A stretch of 10,426 nucleotides of DNA from an uncultured beta proteobacterium (GCA_903870955.1 CAIQEX010000543.1:1-10426), one strand, 5' to 3'. Positions 1 to 7,986 are shown, counted from the stretch's first letter. The notes: generated from the letters alone by a model not told the origin. Numbers and translations: made by a program.

Positions 1-399
1 AACCACGCCAAAGCCGTGCAATGGTGGGAGCAGGCGCACCTGGCCGGTGACCTCGAGTCCACCTATAACCTGGCCATTGCCTGCCATGCGGGACGTGGCC
101 ACGCGCGCGATTTGCAGCGCGCTTTCACCCTGTGGACACACGCGGCTGAGGCGGGTTTGGCACCGGCTGCAAACCGGGTTGGTCTTTGCTATGCCACGGC
201 CGATGGTGTGGCGCTGGATGCCATGGAAGCCGCCAAGTGGTTCTCAGTGGCAGTGCGACTGGGCGACGCTTCGGCCAAACCCAACCAGGAACGCGCACTC
301 AGCATGCTGAGCGCGACACAAAAGACCGAGGTTGAGCGCCGTGTGGCATCGTGGCTCGATGCACACGCCAACAAGGTCGCAAAAGCGGCGCTTTTCTAG
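1..399 (+). CDS. Sel1-repeat (SLR) protein, C-terminal part, 5' end outside window
   Basis: The reading frame is open from the first base and ends at TAG 397-399, so the gene begins upstream. The visible 132 residues carry Sel1-like repeats (alpha/alpha TPR-like units). One ends at about residues 5-16 (AVQWWEQAHLAG), one spans about 18-52 (YNLAIACHAGRG, then AFTLWTHAAEAG), and one spans about 53-89 (ANRVGLCYATADGV, then AAKWFSVAVRLGD). A C-terminal helix follows (ALSMLSATQKTEVERR), typical of the end of such proteins. Sel1 repeats are protein-interaction scaffolds; no enzymatic residues are visible and the partner is unknown. The gene is separated from the secretion operon by about 53 bp on the same strand, so co-transcription is possible but not shown. 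Repeat family is fairly certain; specific function is not assignable. Confidence 0.85.
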   Translation, partial: NHAKAVQWWEQAHLAGDLESTYNLAIACHAGRGHARDLQRAFTLWTHAAEAGLAPAANRVGLCYATADGVALDAMEAAKWFSVAVRLGDASAKPNQERALSMLSATQKTEVERRVASWLDAHANKVAKAALF

Positions 400-430
400 G
401 CTTTGCCGACGGGGGGCGGGATTGAGAATG

Positions 431-440
431 GGACATGTCC
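431..440. repeat. Perfect 10-bp palindrome upstream of the T1SS operon
   Basis: GGACATGTCC is its own reverse complement. It lies 12 bp before the first possible start of the ABC exporter gene. One extra G on the left flank (ATG then GGACATGTCC then AT) prevents a longer perfect palindrome. It could be an operator half-site pair or chance; no convincing -35/-10 pair is visible around it. Confidence 0.25.
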
Positions 441-452
441 ATTCATGGCTAA

Positions 453-2627
453 ATGCCCCGTCGCAGGCCGCAACCGATGTCGGTTCAAAAAAACCAATCC
501 ATAGTTCAGTGCTTGACCGCCATAGCCCAACACCATGGGCTACAGGCCAATCCTGAGCGTCTGATCGAAGAGTACGCACTCGGCGAAGATGAGTTGCGCC
601 CAGCCTTGCTCGTGCGCATGGCGGCCGACCTGGGTCTTAAAGGCCGCATGACCAAGCTAACCTGGAAAGGCCTCTTCGCGCAGGAGGGCGTATTCCCGTT
701 TATCGGCATGCTCAAGAGCGGTCACGCCATCATCATCGTGGGCGTGGTGCAGGGCGCTGACGGTGCAGAGGGGCGGGTTGCGGTGCTGAATCCGCAAATT
801 CCAGAGTCCAAGGTTCACAACCTGGACCGTGCCACGCTGATGGAGAGCTGGGCGGGTAGCGTGTTCCTGCTGAAACGCATGCCGTCGTTTACCGACCTCA
901 AGCAGCCTTTTAGTCTGCGCTGGTTTATCCCGGAAATCTTGAAACAGAAGGTGGCCTTTCGTGACGTGGCGATTGCCGCCATCGCGTTGAGTGCCCTGGG
1001 GATGGCATCACCCATATTCTTTCAGTTGGTGATCGACAAGGTGTTGACGCACCAGAGCGCATCCACCCTGTGGGTGTTGACCGTGGGCATTGTGGTGGCG
1101 CTCATCTTTGAGGCAATCTTTGCGTATGTGCGGCAAATACTTTTGCTGTCTGCCACGAACAAGATTGATATGCAGATTACACGGCGTGCCTTCTCGCACC
1201 TGATGTCGCTGCCGATCGACTACTTTGATATGACTTCGGCAGGTGTGGTGGCACGGGTGATGCAGCAACTCGAAGGCATACGCAGTTTCTTGACCGGGCG
1301 TCTGTTCCTGACCGGCCTGGACTCGGTGGTGCTATTGGTGTACGTGCCGTTGCTCTTTAGCTACTCGGTCAAGCTGGCGTTTATCGTGGTCTGCTTTGCG
1401 CTGGTGATTACGTTGATTATTGCGGCTTTGTTGCCTTTGTACCGACGCCAATTGGACGTCTTGAATAGCGCAGAAGGGCAGCGGCAGGCACTGCTGGTGG
1501 AGACCATCCATGGCATGCGTACCGTCAAAGCGCTGGCCATTGAACCGGCTCAACGCCGCAACTGGGATCAGTTCTCGGCCCAGTCCATCACGGCCCATTT
1601 CAACGTCAGTCGCACGGCCGTTACCGGAAATGCTGCGACGGACTTCCTGGGCAAGATGCTGCCTATCGTCATCATTGTGGTGGGTGCGCAAAGCGTGTTT
1701 GACCAGACCATGACGGTGGGCGCGCTCATCGCGTTCCAGATGTTTGCAGGTCGGGTCACCGGGCCGTTGATCCAGATTGCTGGCCTGATTAACGACTACC
1801 AACAGGCCGCTGTGTCGGTTCGCATCTTGGGCGATGTCATGAACCGGCCCTCGGAAGGGCGGGGTGGCGCGGGAGGTTTGCGGCCCACGCTTTCCGGCAA
1901 CATCACGTTTGACGATGTGACCTTCCGCTATCCGGGCTCCCAGGTTCCGGCACTCGACAAGACCACGTTCAACATCCAGGCGGGTACCGTGGTGGGCATC
2001 GTCGGGCGCAGTGGCTCGGGCAAATCCACGCTAACGAAGATTATTCAGGGGCTTTACCCAGTGGGTGACGGCGTGGTGCGCTTTGACGGCATTGACGCCC
2101 GTGAAATTGAATTGCCGCATCTGCGTCGGCAGGTTGGCATCGTGCTGCAGGAAAACTTTCTGTTCCGTGGCAGCGTGCGCGACAACATTTCCATCGCCAA
2201 GCCGAGCGCCACTTTCGAAGAAATTGTGAATGCGGCGCAACTGGCCGGTGCCGATGAATTCATCGAACGTTTGCCACAAGGTTACGACACCTTGCTGGAG
2301 GAAAACGCCTCGAACTTGAGCGGTGGACAGAAGCAGCGCATGTCGATTGCGCGTTCGTTGTTGCTCAGGCCGCGCATCCTGATTCTGGATGAGGCGGCCA
2401 GTGCCCTGGACCCCGAGAGCGAAGCCATCTTTATCAACAACCTGTCGAAGATATCCGAGGGCCGGACCGTCATCATGATCTCGCACCGCCTGTCCACGCT
2501 GGTCCATGCGGACTGCATCCTGGTTATGCAGCAGGGCAAGCTCGACGATGCGGGCCGCCATGAAGAGCTGCTTTCTCGTAGTTCAACCTACCAAACGCTA
2601 TGGCATCAGCAGACAAGTCATCTGTAG
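453..2627 (+). CDS. Type I secretion ABC transporter (HlyB/LapB class) with C39-like domain
   Basis: Inner-membrane ATP-driven exporter of a type I secretion system. At 724 residues it fits HlyB/LapB-type length. Domains in order: a C39-peptidase-like domain (about 10-143), an ABC transmembrane region with several hydrophobic helices (about 155-440), and an ATPase domain (about 480-720). ATPase motifs: Walker A GRSGSGKST (518-526), signature LSGGQ (622-626), Walker B ILILDE (D646, E647), D-loop SALD, and switch His678 in SHRLST. In the C39-like domain the catalytic Cys position aligns with Ser16 (QSIVQCL against the family DCGLACL), His91 is kept in SGHAIIIVG, and the Asp position is Asn113 (LNP). 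It should therefore bind substrate rather than cleave a leader peptide, as in HlyB. The start at ATG 453 has no good ribosome site; ATG 477 (MSVQKNQS) is an equally plausible start, with a weak AGG 9 bp ahead. The gene overlaps the next one by 28 bp. Substrate unknown. Confidence 0.95.
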   Translation: MPRRRPQPMSVQKNQSIVQCLTAIAQHHGLQANPERLIEEYALGEDELRPALLVRMAADLGLKGRMTKLTWKGLFAQEGVFPFIGMLKSGHAIIIVGVVQGADGAEGRVAVLNPQIPESKVHNLDRATLMESWAGSVFLLKRMPSFTDLKQPFSLRWFIPEILKQKVAFRDVAIAAIALSALGMASPIFFQLVIDKVLTHQSASTLWVLTVGIVVALIFEAIFAYVRQILLLSATNKIDMQITRRAFSHLMSLPIDYFDMTSAGVVARVMQQLEGIRSFLTGRLFLTGLDSVVLLVYVPLLFSYSVKLAFIVVCFALVITLIIAALLPLYRRQLDVLNSAEGQRQALLVETIHGMRTVKALAIEPAQRRNWDQFSAQSITAHFNVSRTAVTGNAATDFLGKMLPIVIIVVGAQSVFDQTMTVGALIAFQMFAGRVTGPLIQIAGLINDYQQAAVSVRILGDVMNRPSEGRGGAGGLRPTLSGNITFDDVTFRYPGSQVPALDKTTFNIQAGTVVGIVGRSGSGKSTLTKIIQGLYPVGDGVVRFDGIDAREIELPHLRRQVGIVLQENFLFRGSVRDNISIAKPSATFEEIVNAAQLAGADEFIERLPQGYDTLLEENASNLSGGQKQRMSIARSLLLRPRILILDEAASALDPESEAIFINNLSKISEGRTVIMISHRLSTLVHADCILVMQQGKLDDAGRHEELLSRSSTYQTLWHQQTSHL

Positions 2628-3970
2628 CCAAAGAAGGCAAAACTTCGGGTGCGTCCAGCAAGACGGCCATCGAGTTCCTGCCTGACGCGGACGAAATCGA
2701 GCGTCGGCCACTGCCGTTGATGGCGCGCATCACGCTGCATGTTTTGCTGGCTGCACTGGTTAGCTTTATCGTCTGGGCAACACTCTCTGAAGTGGACATG
2801 ATCGTTATCGCACGGGGCAGGCTTTCGGCCACCGTGCCCAACATCGTGGTGCAGCCACTGGAAACATCCATTGTGCAAAGCGTGGACGTGCGGGCCGGGC
2901 AGATCGTCCACAAGGGAGACAAACTGGCGACCCTGGATCCGACTTTTGCCGCTGCAGACGAATCTCAGTTGCGCAGCAAACTGGAGAGCCTGAACACCCA
3001 GTGGGCCAGCATCGATGCGGCGCTGAATGGCAACAAAACCGGGTTGCCCCAAACCGATACGTCGGACCGCAAGATTCAGGATCAGCTCTCCAACGAGCGT
3101 CAGGCCAGCTACACGCAGCAGATTCGCAGGCAGTCCGAGTCCATCGCACGACTGCGTTCTTCAATTGAAGCCGCGCGGCGAGACGAACAAGCCCAGGAGG
3201 CGCGCGTCAAGGGTTTGCGCGAGATGGAGGGCATGACCGACGATCTGGTGTCCAAGAAGCTGGCCGTAAAGAGCCGTCTGCTGGACGTGCGTGACCGTCT
3301 GCTGGAAGCCGAACGCGCAAGCGAGGCGGCGCGTAGCCATCAGGCCGAACTGCGCCGTGAACTGACGGCGATGGAGGCGGAAAGGTCGGCCTTTGAAGCC
3401 AGTTGGCGCCAGAAAATGCTGGAAGATTTGCTAGCGGTTTCCCGCGAGCGCGATGCCATCAGCGACCAGTTGCAAAAGGCAAGTCTGAGGCAAAACAAGG
3501 TGATCCTGACGGCCCCGGCGGACGCGGTGGTGCTGGAAGTTGCCAAGCTGTCGCAGGGCTCGATCATCCGGGAGGCTGAGCCCTTTGTCACTTTGGTGCC
3601 GATCGGCAAAGAGTTGGAGGCCGAGGTGCAGATCGAGTCGCAGGACGTCGGCTACCTCAAGATGGGTTCTGAAGTGCATGTGAAACTGGATGCATTTCCC
3701 TACCAAAAGCACGGCATGCTGGAGGGAAGCTTGCGCACCATCAGCCAGGATTCCTTCCGCCGTGAACCCGCCAATTCCAATATTTCGGACGCCTATTACG
3801 GCGGGCGCGTCGCATTCAAAAGTACCAAGCTGGACCAAATGCCGCCTGGTTCGACCTTGCTCCCCGGCATGACCGTGTCGGCAGAAATACTCGTGGGCAA
3901 ACGCTCGGTGATGTCCTATATGTTGTGGCCTTTGACCAAGGCCACCTCCGAATCGATTCGTGAGCCATGA
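2600..3970 (+). CDS. Type I secretion membrane fusion protein, HlyD family
   Basis: Periplasmic adaptor that links the ABC exporter to the outer-membrane channel. The 456 residues comprise a cytoplasmic tail (about 1-41), one membrane helix (about 43-63, LHVLLAALVSFIVWA), a first half of a lipoyl-like domain (about 80-115, with VQPLETSIVQSVDVRAGQ), and a long charged, heptad-rich region (about 120-298) expected to form the coiled-coil hairpin. The second lipoyl half follows (about 301-335, LTAPADAVVLEV), then a beta-barrel region (VKLDAFPYQKHGMLEG). Residues 420-442 fit the PROSITE HlyD-family signature as I remember it (LLPGM, then AEILVGKR, ending SVMSYML). The start at ATG 2600 lies inside the end of the exporter gene with no visible Shine-Dalgarno, suggesting translational coupling. 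No nearby alternative start keeps the N-terminal tail. The stop overlaps the next start as ATGA. Confidence 0.95.
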   Translation: MASADKSSVAKEGKTSGASSKTAIEFLPDADEIERRPLPLMARITLHVLLAALVSFIVWATLSEVDMIVIARGRLSATVPNIVVQPLETSIVQSVDVRAGQIVHKGDKLATLDPTFAAADESQLRSKLESLNTQWASIDAALNGNKTGLPQTDTSDRKIQDQLSNERQASYTQQIRRQSESIARLRSSIEAARRDEQAQEARVKGLREMEGMTDDLVSKKLAVKSRLLDVRDRLLEAERASEAARSHQAELRRELTAMEAERSAFEASWRQKMLEDLLAVSRERDAISDQLQKASLRQNKVILTAPADAVVLEVAKLSQGSIIREAEPFVTLVPIGKELEAEVQIESQDVGYLKMGSEVHVKLDAFPYQKHGMLEGSLRTISQDSFRREPANSNISDAYYGGRVAFKSTKLDQMPPGSTLLPGMTVSAEILVGKRSVMSYMLWPLTKATSESIREP

Positions 3971-5748
3971 GACCGCTTGCCGCCCAATCAACAGCATTGC
4001 TCCGTATGCGTGATGCGGCGGCTTGCGTTTGGTTGGGACTGCTGCCCCTGTTTGCCGGCGGTCAACAGTTGGTCACGCTGCATGAGGCGCCGCTGTTGCC
4101 ACAAACCTATCGGTTTAACTTGCCAGCCGAACAAAAGGGACAAGACCTGCACGGTGCCTGGTGGATGAACTATGGAAGCCAGGAACTGAACTACCTGGTG
4201 GATCGGGCCCTGGCCAACAACTCGGAGCTGCGCCTGGCCACATTGCAGTTGGCGCAAACCCGTATTCGTGCCGACCAGACACGGGCTGGTTCCTTGCCAT
4301 TTCTTTCCGCGCCCGTGCGCACAGTAACCCAGACCGGCGGGACCACCGCCGACGCATTGCAAAGCTCACAGGTTGGACTACAGGCCACCTATCGACTGGA
4401 TATTTGGGGTGAACAAAAGGCGTTGGAAGCATCCTCTGATCTGCAGATGTGGCGCGCCGTGTATGAACGTCAAAACGTGCAACGCAACGTGGTTGGTAAT
4501 CTGGTCATGGCCTACATCGCCTGGCTCGAAGTGAGCGACTCCATTGCTGTCATGCGGGAAAATGAAGTGTTGACCCGGCGCATTCTGCAATCGGTTGAGC
4601 AAAGGATGGCTTTGGGTGACGCGACCAAACTCGAGCTGGAAATCCAGCGGGCGTCGGTCAATGCGCAGGTGGCACAAATTGCCGCGCTGGAAAGTCAGCG
4701 GGACGACTATTTGACAGCCATTGCCCGGGTATTGGGCACCTCTGCATCACAGGTGCAGTTGTCTGGCCGTGGTCTGGATGACTTTACGGTACCGAACGTT
4801 GAGACGGGTTTGCCTTCCCGCCTGCTCTTGCGCAGGCCGGATGTGCGGATGGTAGAGGCGCGGTTGCGCGCCGCCAACGCCGACATCGACGTGGCGCGTG
4901 CCCGCTTGCTGCCGCCTGTAGATCTGAGTGCCCAGGCGGGCTACAGCGCGCTGGGTTTGGCAAGCTTGTTTCAACCGCAAAATTTCTTGATGAATGCCAT
5001 CGCGTCCCTGGCGGTCACGATTTTTGATGGGGGCCGTCGGGATGGCGACAAGGCCAGTGCAGACTTCAGTCGCGAGCAAATGGTGGAGACCTATGCGCAG
5101 ACTATTTTGCAGGCTTTGCGCGAGGTGGAGAGTTCGTTGTCAGCGCTGCGTGCTGCGCGTTTGCGGCAAGACGCGCAGTTCGGCAGCATGCGCGCATCGC
5201 TTGCAATGTTTGAAGCGACCAGTGAGTCGTACCAGGCCGGTGCCGCCGAGTTGGGCAGCTTGCTGGATGCCCGACGCAATTTGCAGCGCAGCCAGGACGA
5301 TTGGCAAAAATCAAAGGCGGAGGCCATGCGTGCCTATGCCACGCTGGAATTTGCCTTGGGGGGTGATGCGTCGACTGGTGGCCAGGATGGTGATGCCGAT
5401 GGCCTCTTCAATGTGGCCGAATCGAAAGATGCGCCCGTCAACCTCGCCATCACTTCGCCAGAGGAACTGCGCAAAGTTGGAGGCTGGGGGGTTGAGTTTC
5501 CCTACCTCTACCATCGACAGCTTCTGGCTCCCGCAGGTCGCGATTTCGTCCGGCGATTCCCCGAGGAGTTGCACAACAAAACGATGCTGGCGGTGAAGGT
5601 CGGCGCCATGACCGACAAGCCCCGTGATTCGGAATCATGGTTCAGACTGACGGTGGGTGGTATGGGTTTGCAATCCGATGCAGAAGGCCTGTGTGCCACG
5701 CTGCGTCAGAGCCTGCTGTCCTGCAAAGTAATACGCCTGGGGTCATAA
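3967..5748 (+). CDS. TolC/NodT-type outer-membrane efflux channel with C-terminal SPOR-like extension
   Basis: Outer-membrane channel of the T1SS. The 593 residues are clearly longer than usual TolC-family proteins (roughly 450-500). The N-terminus carries a hydrophobic export segment (about 17-31, AAACVWLGLLPLFAG). Two outer-membrane efflux repeats follow (about 60-255 and 275-465), with family hallmarks such as GAWWMNYGSQELNYLVDRAL, the LLLRRPDVRMVEARLRAANA stretch and NFLMNAIASLAVTIFDGGRR. After about residue 466 comes a Gly/Asp-rich linker (GGDASTGGQDGDADG) and a roughly 70-residue segment I do not recognise. The last roughly 50 residues (about 540-591) resemble a SPOR peptidoglycan-binding domain: SWFRLTVGGMGLQSDAEGL, CATLRQSLLSCKVIRL, with Cys576 and Cys586. 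NodT-like channels are often lipoproteins, but here the expected lipobox Cys appears as Gly32 (FAGG). The start at ATG 3967 forms ATGA with the hlyD-type gene; ATG 4006 is an alternative giving a shorter signal peptide. Confidence 0.9.
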   Translation: MRPLAAQSTALLRMRDAAACVWLGLLPLFAGGQQLVTLHEAPLLPQTYRFNLPAEQKGQDLHGAWWMNYGSQELNYLVDRALANNSELRLATLQLAQTRIRADQTRAGSLPFLSAPVRTVTQTGGTTADALQSSQVGLQATYRLDIWGEQKALEASSDLQMWRAVYERQNVQRNVVGNLVMAYIAWLEVSDSIAVMRENEVLTRRILQSVEQRMALGDATKLELEIQRASVNAQVAQIAALESQRDDYLTAIARVLGTSASQVQLSGRGLDDFTVPNVETGLPSRLLLRRPDVRMVEARLRAANADIDVARARLLPPVDLSAQAGYSALGLASLFQPQNFLMNAIASLAVTIFDGGRRDGDKASADFSREQMVETYAQTILQALREVESSLSALRAARLRQDAQFGSMRASLAMFEATSESYQAGAAELGSLLDARRNLQRSQDDWQKSKAEAMRAYATLEFALGGDASTGGQDGDADGLFNVAESKDAPVNLAITSPEELRKVGGWGVEFPYLYHRQLLAPAGRDFVRRFPEELHNKTMLAVKVGAMTDKPRDSESWFRLTVGGMGLQSDAEGLCATLRQSLLSCKVIRLGS

Positions 5749-5798
5749 ATGGGTTGGTACACTGAACCCACAAAAAACCCCTTGGGAGATAGGCGCCT

Positions 5799-6488
5799 GT
5801 GATTATTCGCATCGTATGTGCAACCAAAAGCAGTGAAGAGGCTTTCTTTTCCGACACTGCGCTGGGTCGTTCACTGCGGCGGTTTACTGCGTATAAAGAC
5901 CAGTTCGAATTGCGGGTGTTTGCAAACAATTCGCTTGGACTTCCCGAGGTTTATAACCAGGCGATCGCTGAAACCGTGAATGTTCCGCGCATCCTGGTTT
6001 TTATGCACGACGACATCCATTTGTGCGACCTGTTCTGGCCCCAGCGTTTGGCGGAGGGGCTTGCGGCGTTCGACATTGTTGGGGTTGTCGGAAACACCCG
6101 TCGCCTGCCCCGGCAGCCTTCCTGGGCCCTGGTTTTCCAAGGGGACGCAATCGTCTGGGATGAGCGCCGACACTTTAGTGGTTCCGTTGCTTACGGCAAG
6201 GGAATTCCAGCGGAGCAGATCGATGTGTTCGGACCTTCAGGGCAGGAAGTCAAATTGCTGGACGGTTTGTTTCTGGCTGCAAGCAGTGAGACGTTGCACC
6301 GCAGTGCATTGCGCTTTGATCAGCAGTTTAAGTTTCACTTCTATGATCTGGATTTTTGCCGGCAGGCAGAGAACTTGGGTTTGAGAATGGGCACTTGGCC
6401 TATTTCTTTGGTGCATGAAAGCAGCGGCAGCTTCAGCCCCGCTTGGCTCACCGAATTGACGACTTATCAAAACAAGTGGCCCGAATGA
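5799..6488 (+). CDS. Glycosyltransferase-like protein, GT-A fold (Glyco_tranf_2_5-like)
   Basis: A 229-residue probable sugar transferase, cytoplasmic with no signal peptide or membrane helix. It starts with a beta-strand (IIRIVCATKS). Then come an LPEVYNQAI segment (48-56), VFMHDDIHL with the His-Asp-Asp metal/nucleotide-sugar site (70-72), an acceptor-side loop VKLLDGLFLAAS (151-162), and a probable catalytic-base stretch FYDLDFCRQ (181-189) followed by LVHESSG. This order matches the 'glycosyltransferase like' family I know as Glyco_tranf_2_5; donor and acceptor cannot be read from sequence. The start is GTG 5799, preceded by GGGAG at 5784-5788 (10-bp spacing); no ATG fits the conserved N-terminal strand. 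It follows the T1SS channel gene after 50 bp and ends in an ATGA overlap with the next gene. Confidence 0.82.
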   Translation: MIIRIVCATKSSEEAFFSDTALGRSLRRFTAYKDQFELRVFANNSLGLPEVYNQAIAETVNVPRILVFMHDDIHLCDLFWPQRLAEGLAAFDIVGVVGNTRRLPRQPSWALVFQGDAIVWDERRHFSGSVAYGKGIPAEQIDVFGPSGQEVKLLDGLFLAASSETLHRSALRFDQQFKFHFYDLDFCRQAENLGLRMGTWPISLVHESSGSFSPAWLTELTTYQNKWPE

Positions 6489-7984
6489 CTTCAATTCGCA
6501 TCTACACCATTGCCTACCTGCCAGAGCATTTTGACAATCTGGAAGAGGGCTATCTGGCGCTCGACAACCGGGCCAACGCGCGGGCGGACTGGATGGAGTA
6601 TTGGCCCGTGCGCCAACTGCTTCTTTCTACCGAATTGGACGCTGAGACCTATTACGGTTTCTTTTCACCGCGCTTCAAGGAAAAAACCGGGTTGAGCTCT
6701 GCGGCGGTGCTGGATTTCATCCGCAAAGCACCCGTTGAGTCCGATGTGATTACCTTCTCACCGCAGGTTGATATCGGAGCATTTTTTCAAAACGTATTCG
6801 TGGGGGGCGAACTGGCCGATCCAGGCTTCCTCGAAACATCGCAACAGTGCGCGGATGCGGCAGGCCTATCGATTGATTTGCGCACCCTGTTCATGGATTC
6901 CCGCTGTACGGTATTCAGCAACTACTTTGTGGCAAAGCCTGCTTTCTGGCGCAAGTGGTTGCAAGTATGCGAGTCGTTCTTTGCAATCGCTGAAGGGCCC
7001 GAGACACCCCTGCAAAAGGCGTTGCTGCATCAAACCGCGTATCGCGAAGGTGTGCATCGCAAGGTGTTTGTGGTGGAAGGTATTGTGTCTCTCCTATTGG
7101 CCATAAACCCTGCCATCCAGGTTTGCACTTACAACCCGTTCAAGTTGGGTTGGTCTACCCAGCTCAGTCGATTCAATAACGAAGCGGTGATTTGCGATGC
7201 CTTGAAAACCGCCGTACGCGAGAACCGACATGAGGAGTACGTCCTTGCGTACCATGCGATGGCGGACAAGGTCATCAATCAAGTCTTCAAGAGAACTCCG
7301 GAGAAACCCCCGCTTATGAAACAGACTCCTGCACACGATCTCTACAACGAAACAATTCTGGAAATGATCCCGAATCCCTGCAATCGGGTGGTGGAGGTGG
7401 GTTGCATGCGAGGCACTTTGACGCGCGCCTACCTTGCGCGCAATGCGTCATGCCAATGGACCGGGATCGACATTGATCCGGAAAATGCAGCTATTGCGGC
7501 TGCGGTTTGCTACAAGACGCTTTGTCGTGATATCGAGACCATGGACGAGGCCGAGTTTGCCAGTGTCGCGAATGCAGATGCCTGGATATTCGGTGATACG
7601 CTGGAACATCTGCGCGATCCGTGGGCTGTCTTGAGTCGTATTCGGCGCTATTTACCCAGCGAGGGTGTTGTGATCGCCAGCATCCCCAATGCGCAGCATT
7701 GGAGCTTTCAGGCCCGTGTCAATGCGGGACAGTTCCGATACGAAGATGAAGGCTTGTTTGACCGCACGCACCTGCGTTTCTTCACCCGCACCACGATTTT
7801 CGAGATGTTTGAAAAAGCCGGCTACCAGGTCGAAAGTGCAGTCTCCCGGATTATTCATTCTCCCGATGCGGCAAAGTACATGGCGCCCATTCGAGCCATG
7901 GCACAGGCGAGTGGAATAGACCCGGATGTGGCCGAACAGGACGCAATGGCATTTCAATATGTTGTAAGAGCAAAGATTCGTTGA
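6485..7984 (+). CDS. Two-domain protein: unrecognised N-terminal domain plus class I SAM methyltransferase
   Basis: A 499-residue protein. ATG 6485 overlaps the previous stop (ATGA) and is preferred over an upstream TTG at 6443 inside the preceding gene. The C-terminal part (about 280-499) is a class I SAM-dependent methyltransferase: motif I VVEVGCMRG (302-310), acidic loop GIDIDPENA (327-335, D329/D331), and GDTLEHLRDP (370-379). SIPNAQHWSF and FDRTHLRFFTRTTI follow, as in Methyltransf_23-type enzymes common in surface-glycan loci. The N-terminal part (about 1-275) I do not recognise. It has YWPVRQLLL, YYGFFSPRFKEKTGL, DVITFSPQVD, FSNYFVAKPAFWRKWL and YNPFKLGWST, and looks like a globular enzyme domain, perhaps a sugar transferase, but I see no clear DXD site. 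It may both add and methylate a sugar on the same glycan; that is inference. Confidence 0.85.
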   Translation: MTSIRIYTIAYLPEHFDNLEEGYLALDNRANARADWMEYWPVRQLLLSTELDAETYYGFFSPRFKEKTGLSSAAVLDFIRKAPVESDVITFSPQVDIGAFFQNVFVGGELADPGFLETSQQCADAAGLSIDLRTLFMDSRCTVFSNYFVAKPAFWRKWLQVCESFFAIAEGPETPLQKALLHQTAYREGVHRKVFVVEGIVSLLLAINPAIQVCTYNPFKLGWSTQLSRFNNEAVICDALKTAVRENRHEEYVLAYHAMADKVINQVFKRTPEKPPLMKQTPAHDLYNETILEMIPNPCNRVVEVGCMRGTLTRAYLARNASCQWTGIDIDPENAAIAAAVCYKTLCRDIETMDEAEFASVANADAWIFGDTLEHLRDPWAVLSRIRRYLPSEGVVIASIPNAQHWSFQARVNAGQFRYEDEGLFDRTHLRFFTRTTIFEMFEKAGYQVESAVSRIIHSPDAAKYMAPIRAMAQASGIDPDVAEQDAMAFQYVVRAKIR

Positions 7985-7986
7985 AT

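Noticed and set aside
2031..2561. Long reverse-strand open frames within the exporter gene (also around 3431-3997 and 1332-1802).
   Set aside because: Products have no recognisable motifs and low-complexity His/Arg/Gln-rich composition typical of antisense shadows of GC-rich genes with strong forward motifs.
4015..4026. Ala-Ala-Ala-Cys (Cys20) in the channel's N-terminus considered as a lipobox.
   Set aside because: It lies before, not after, the hydrophobic core, so it cannot be a lipoprotein cleavage site.
4994..5596. 200-codon forward frame inside the channel gene.
   Set aside because: It is an Arg/Cys/Trp-rich shadow in another frame of a gene whose own frame carries clear TolC-family motifs.
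5750..5770. Inverted repeat TGGGTT, 9-base loop, AACCCA after the channel gene, considered as a terminator.
   Set aside because: The stem is only 6 bp and is followed by A residues rather than T on the + strand, so it lacks the features of an intrinsic terminator. The next gene starts 29 bp later on the same strand.
6443..6484. TTG start giving the methyltransferase protein 14 extra N-terminal residues.
   Set aside because: ATG 6485 overlaps the previous stop as ATGA, like other junctions here, and begins exactly at the natural strand MTSIRIYTIAY.
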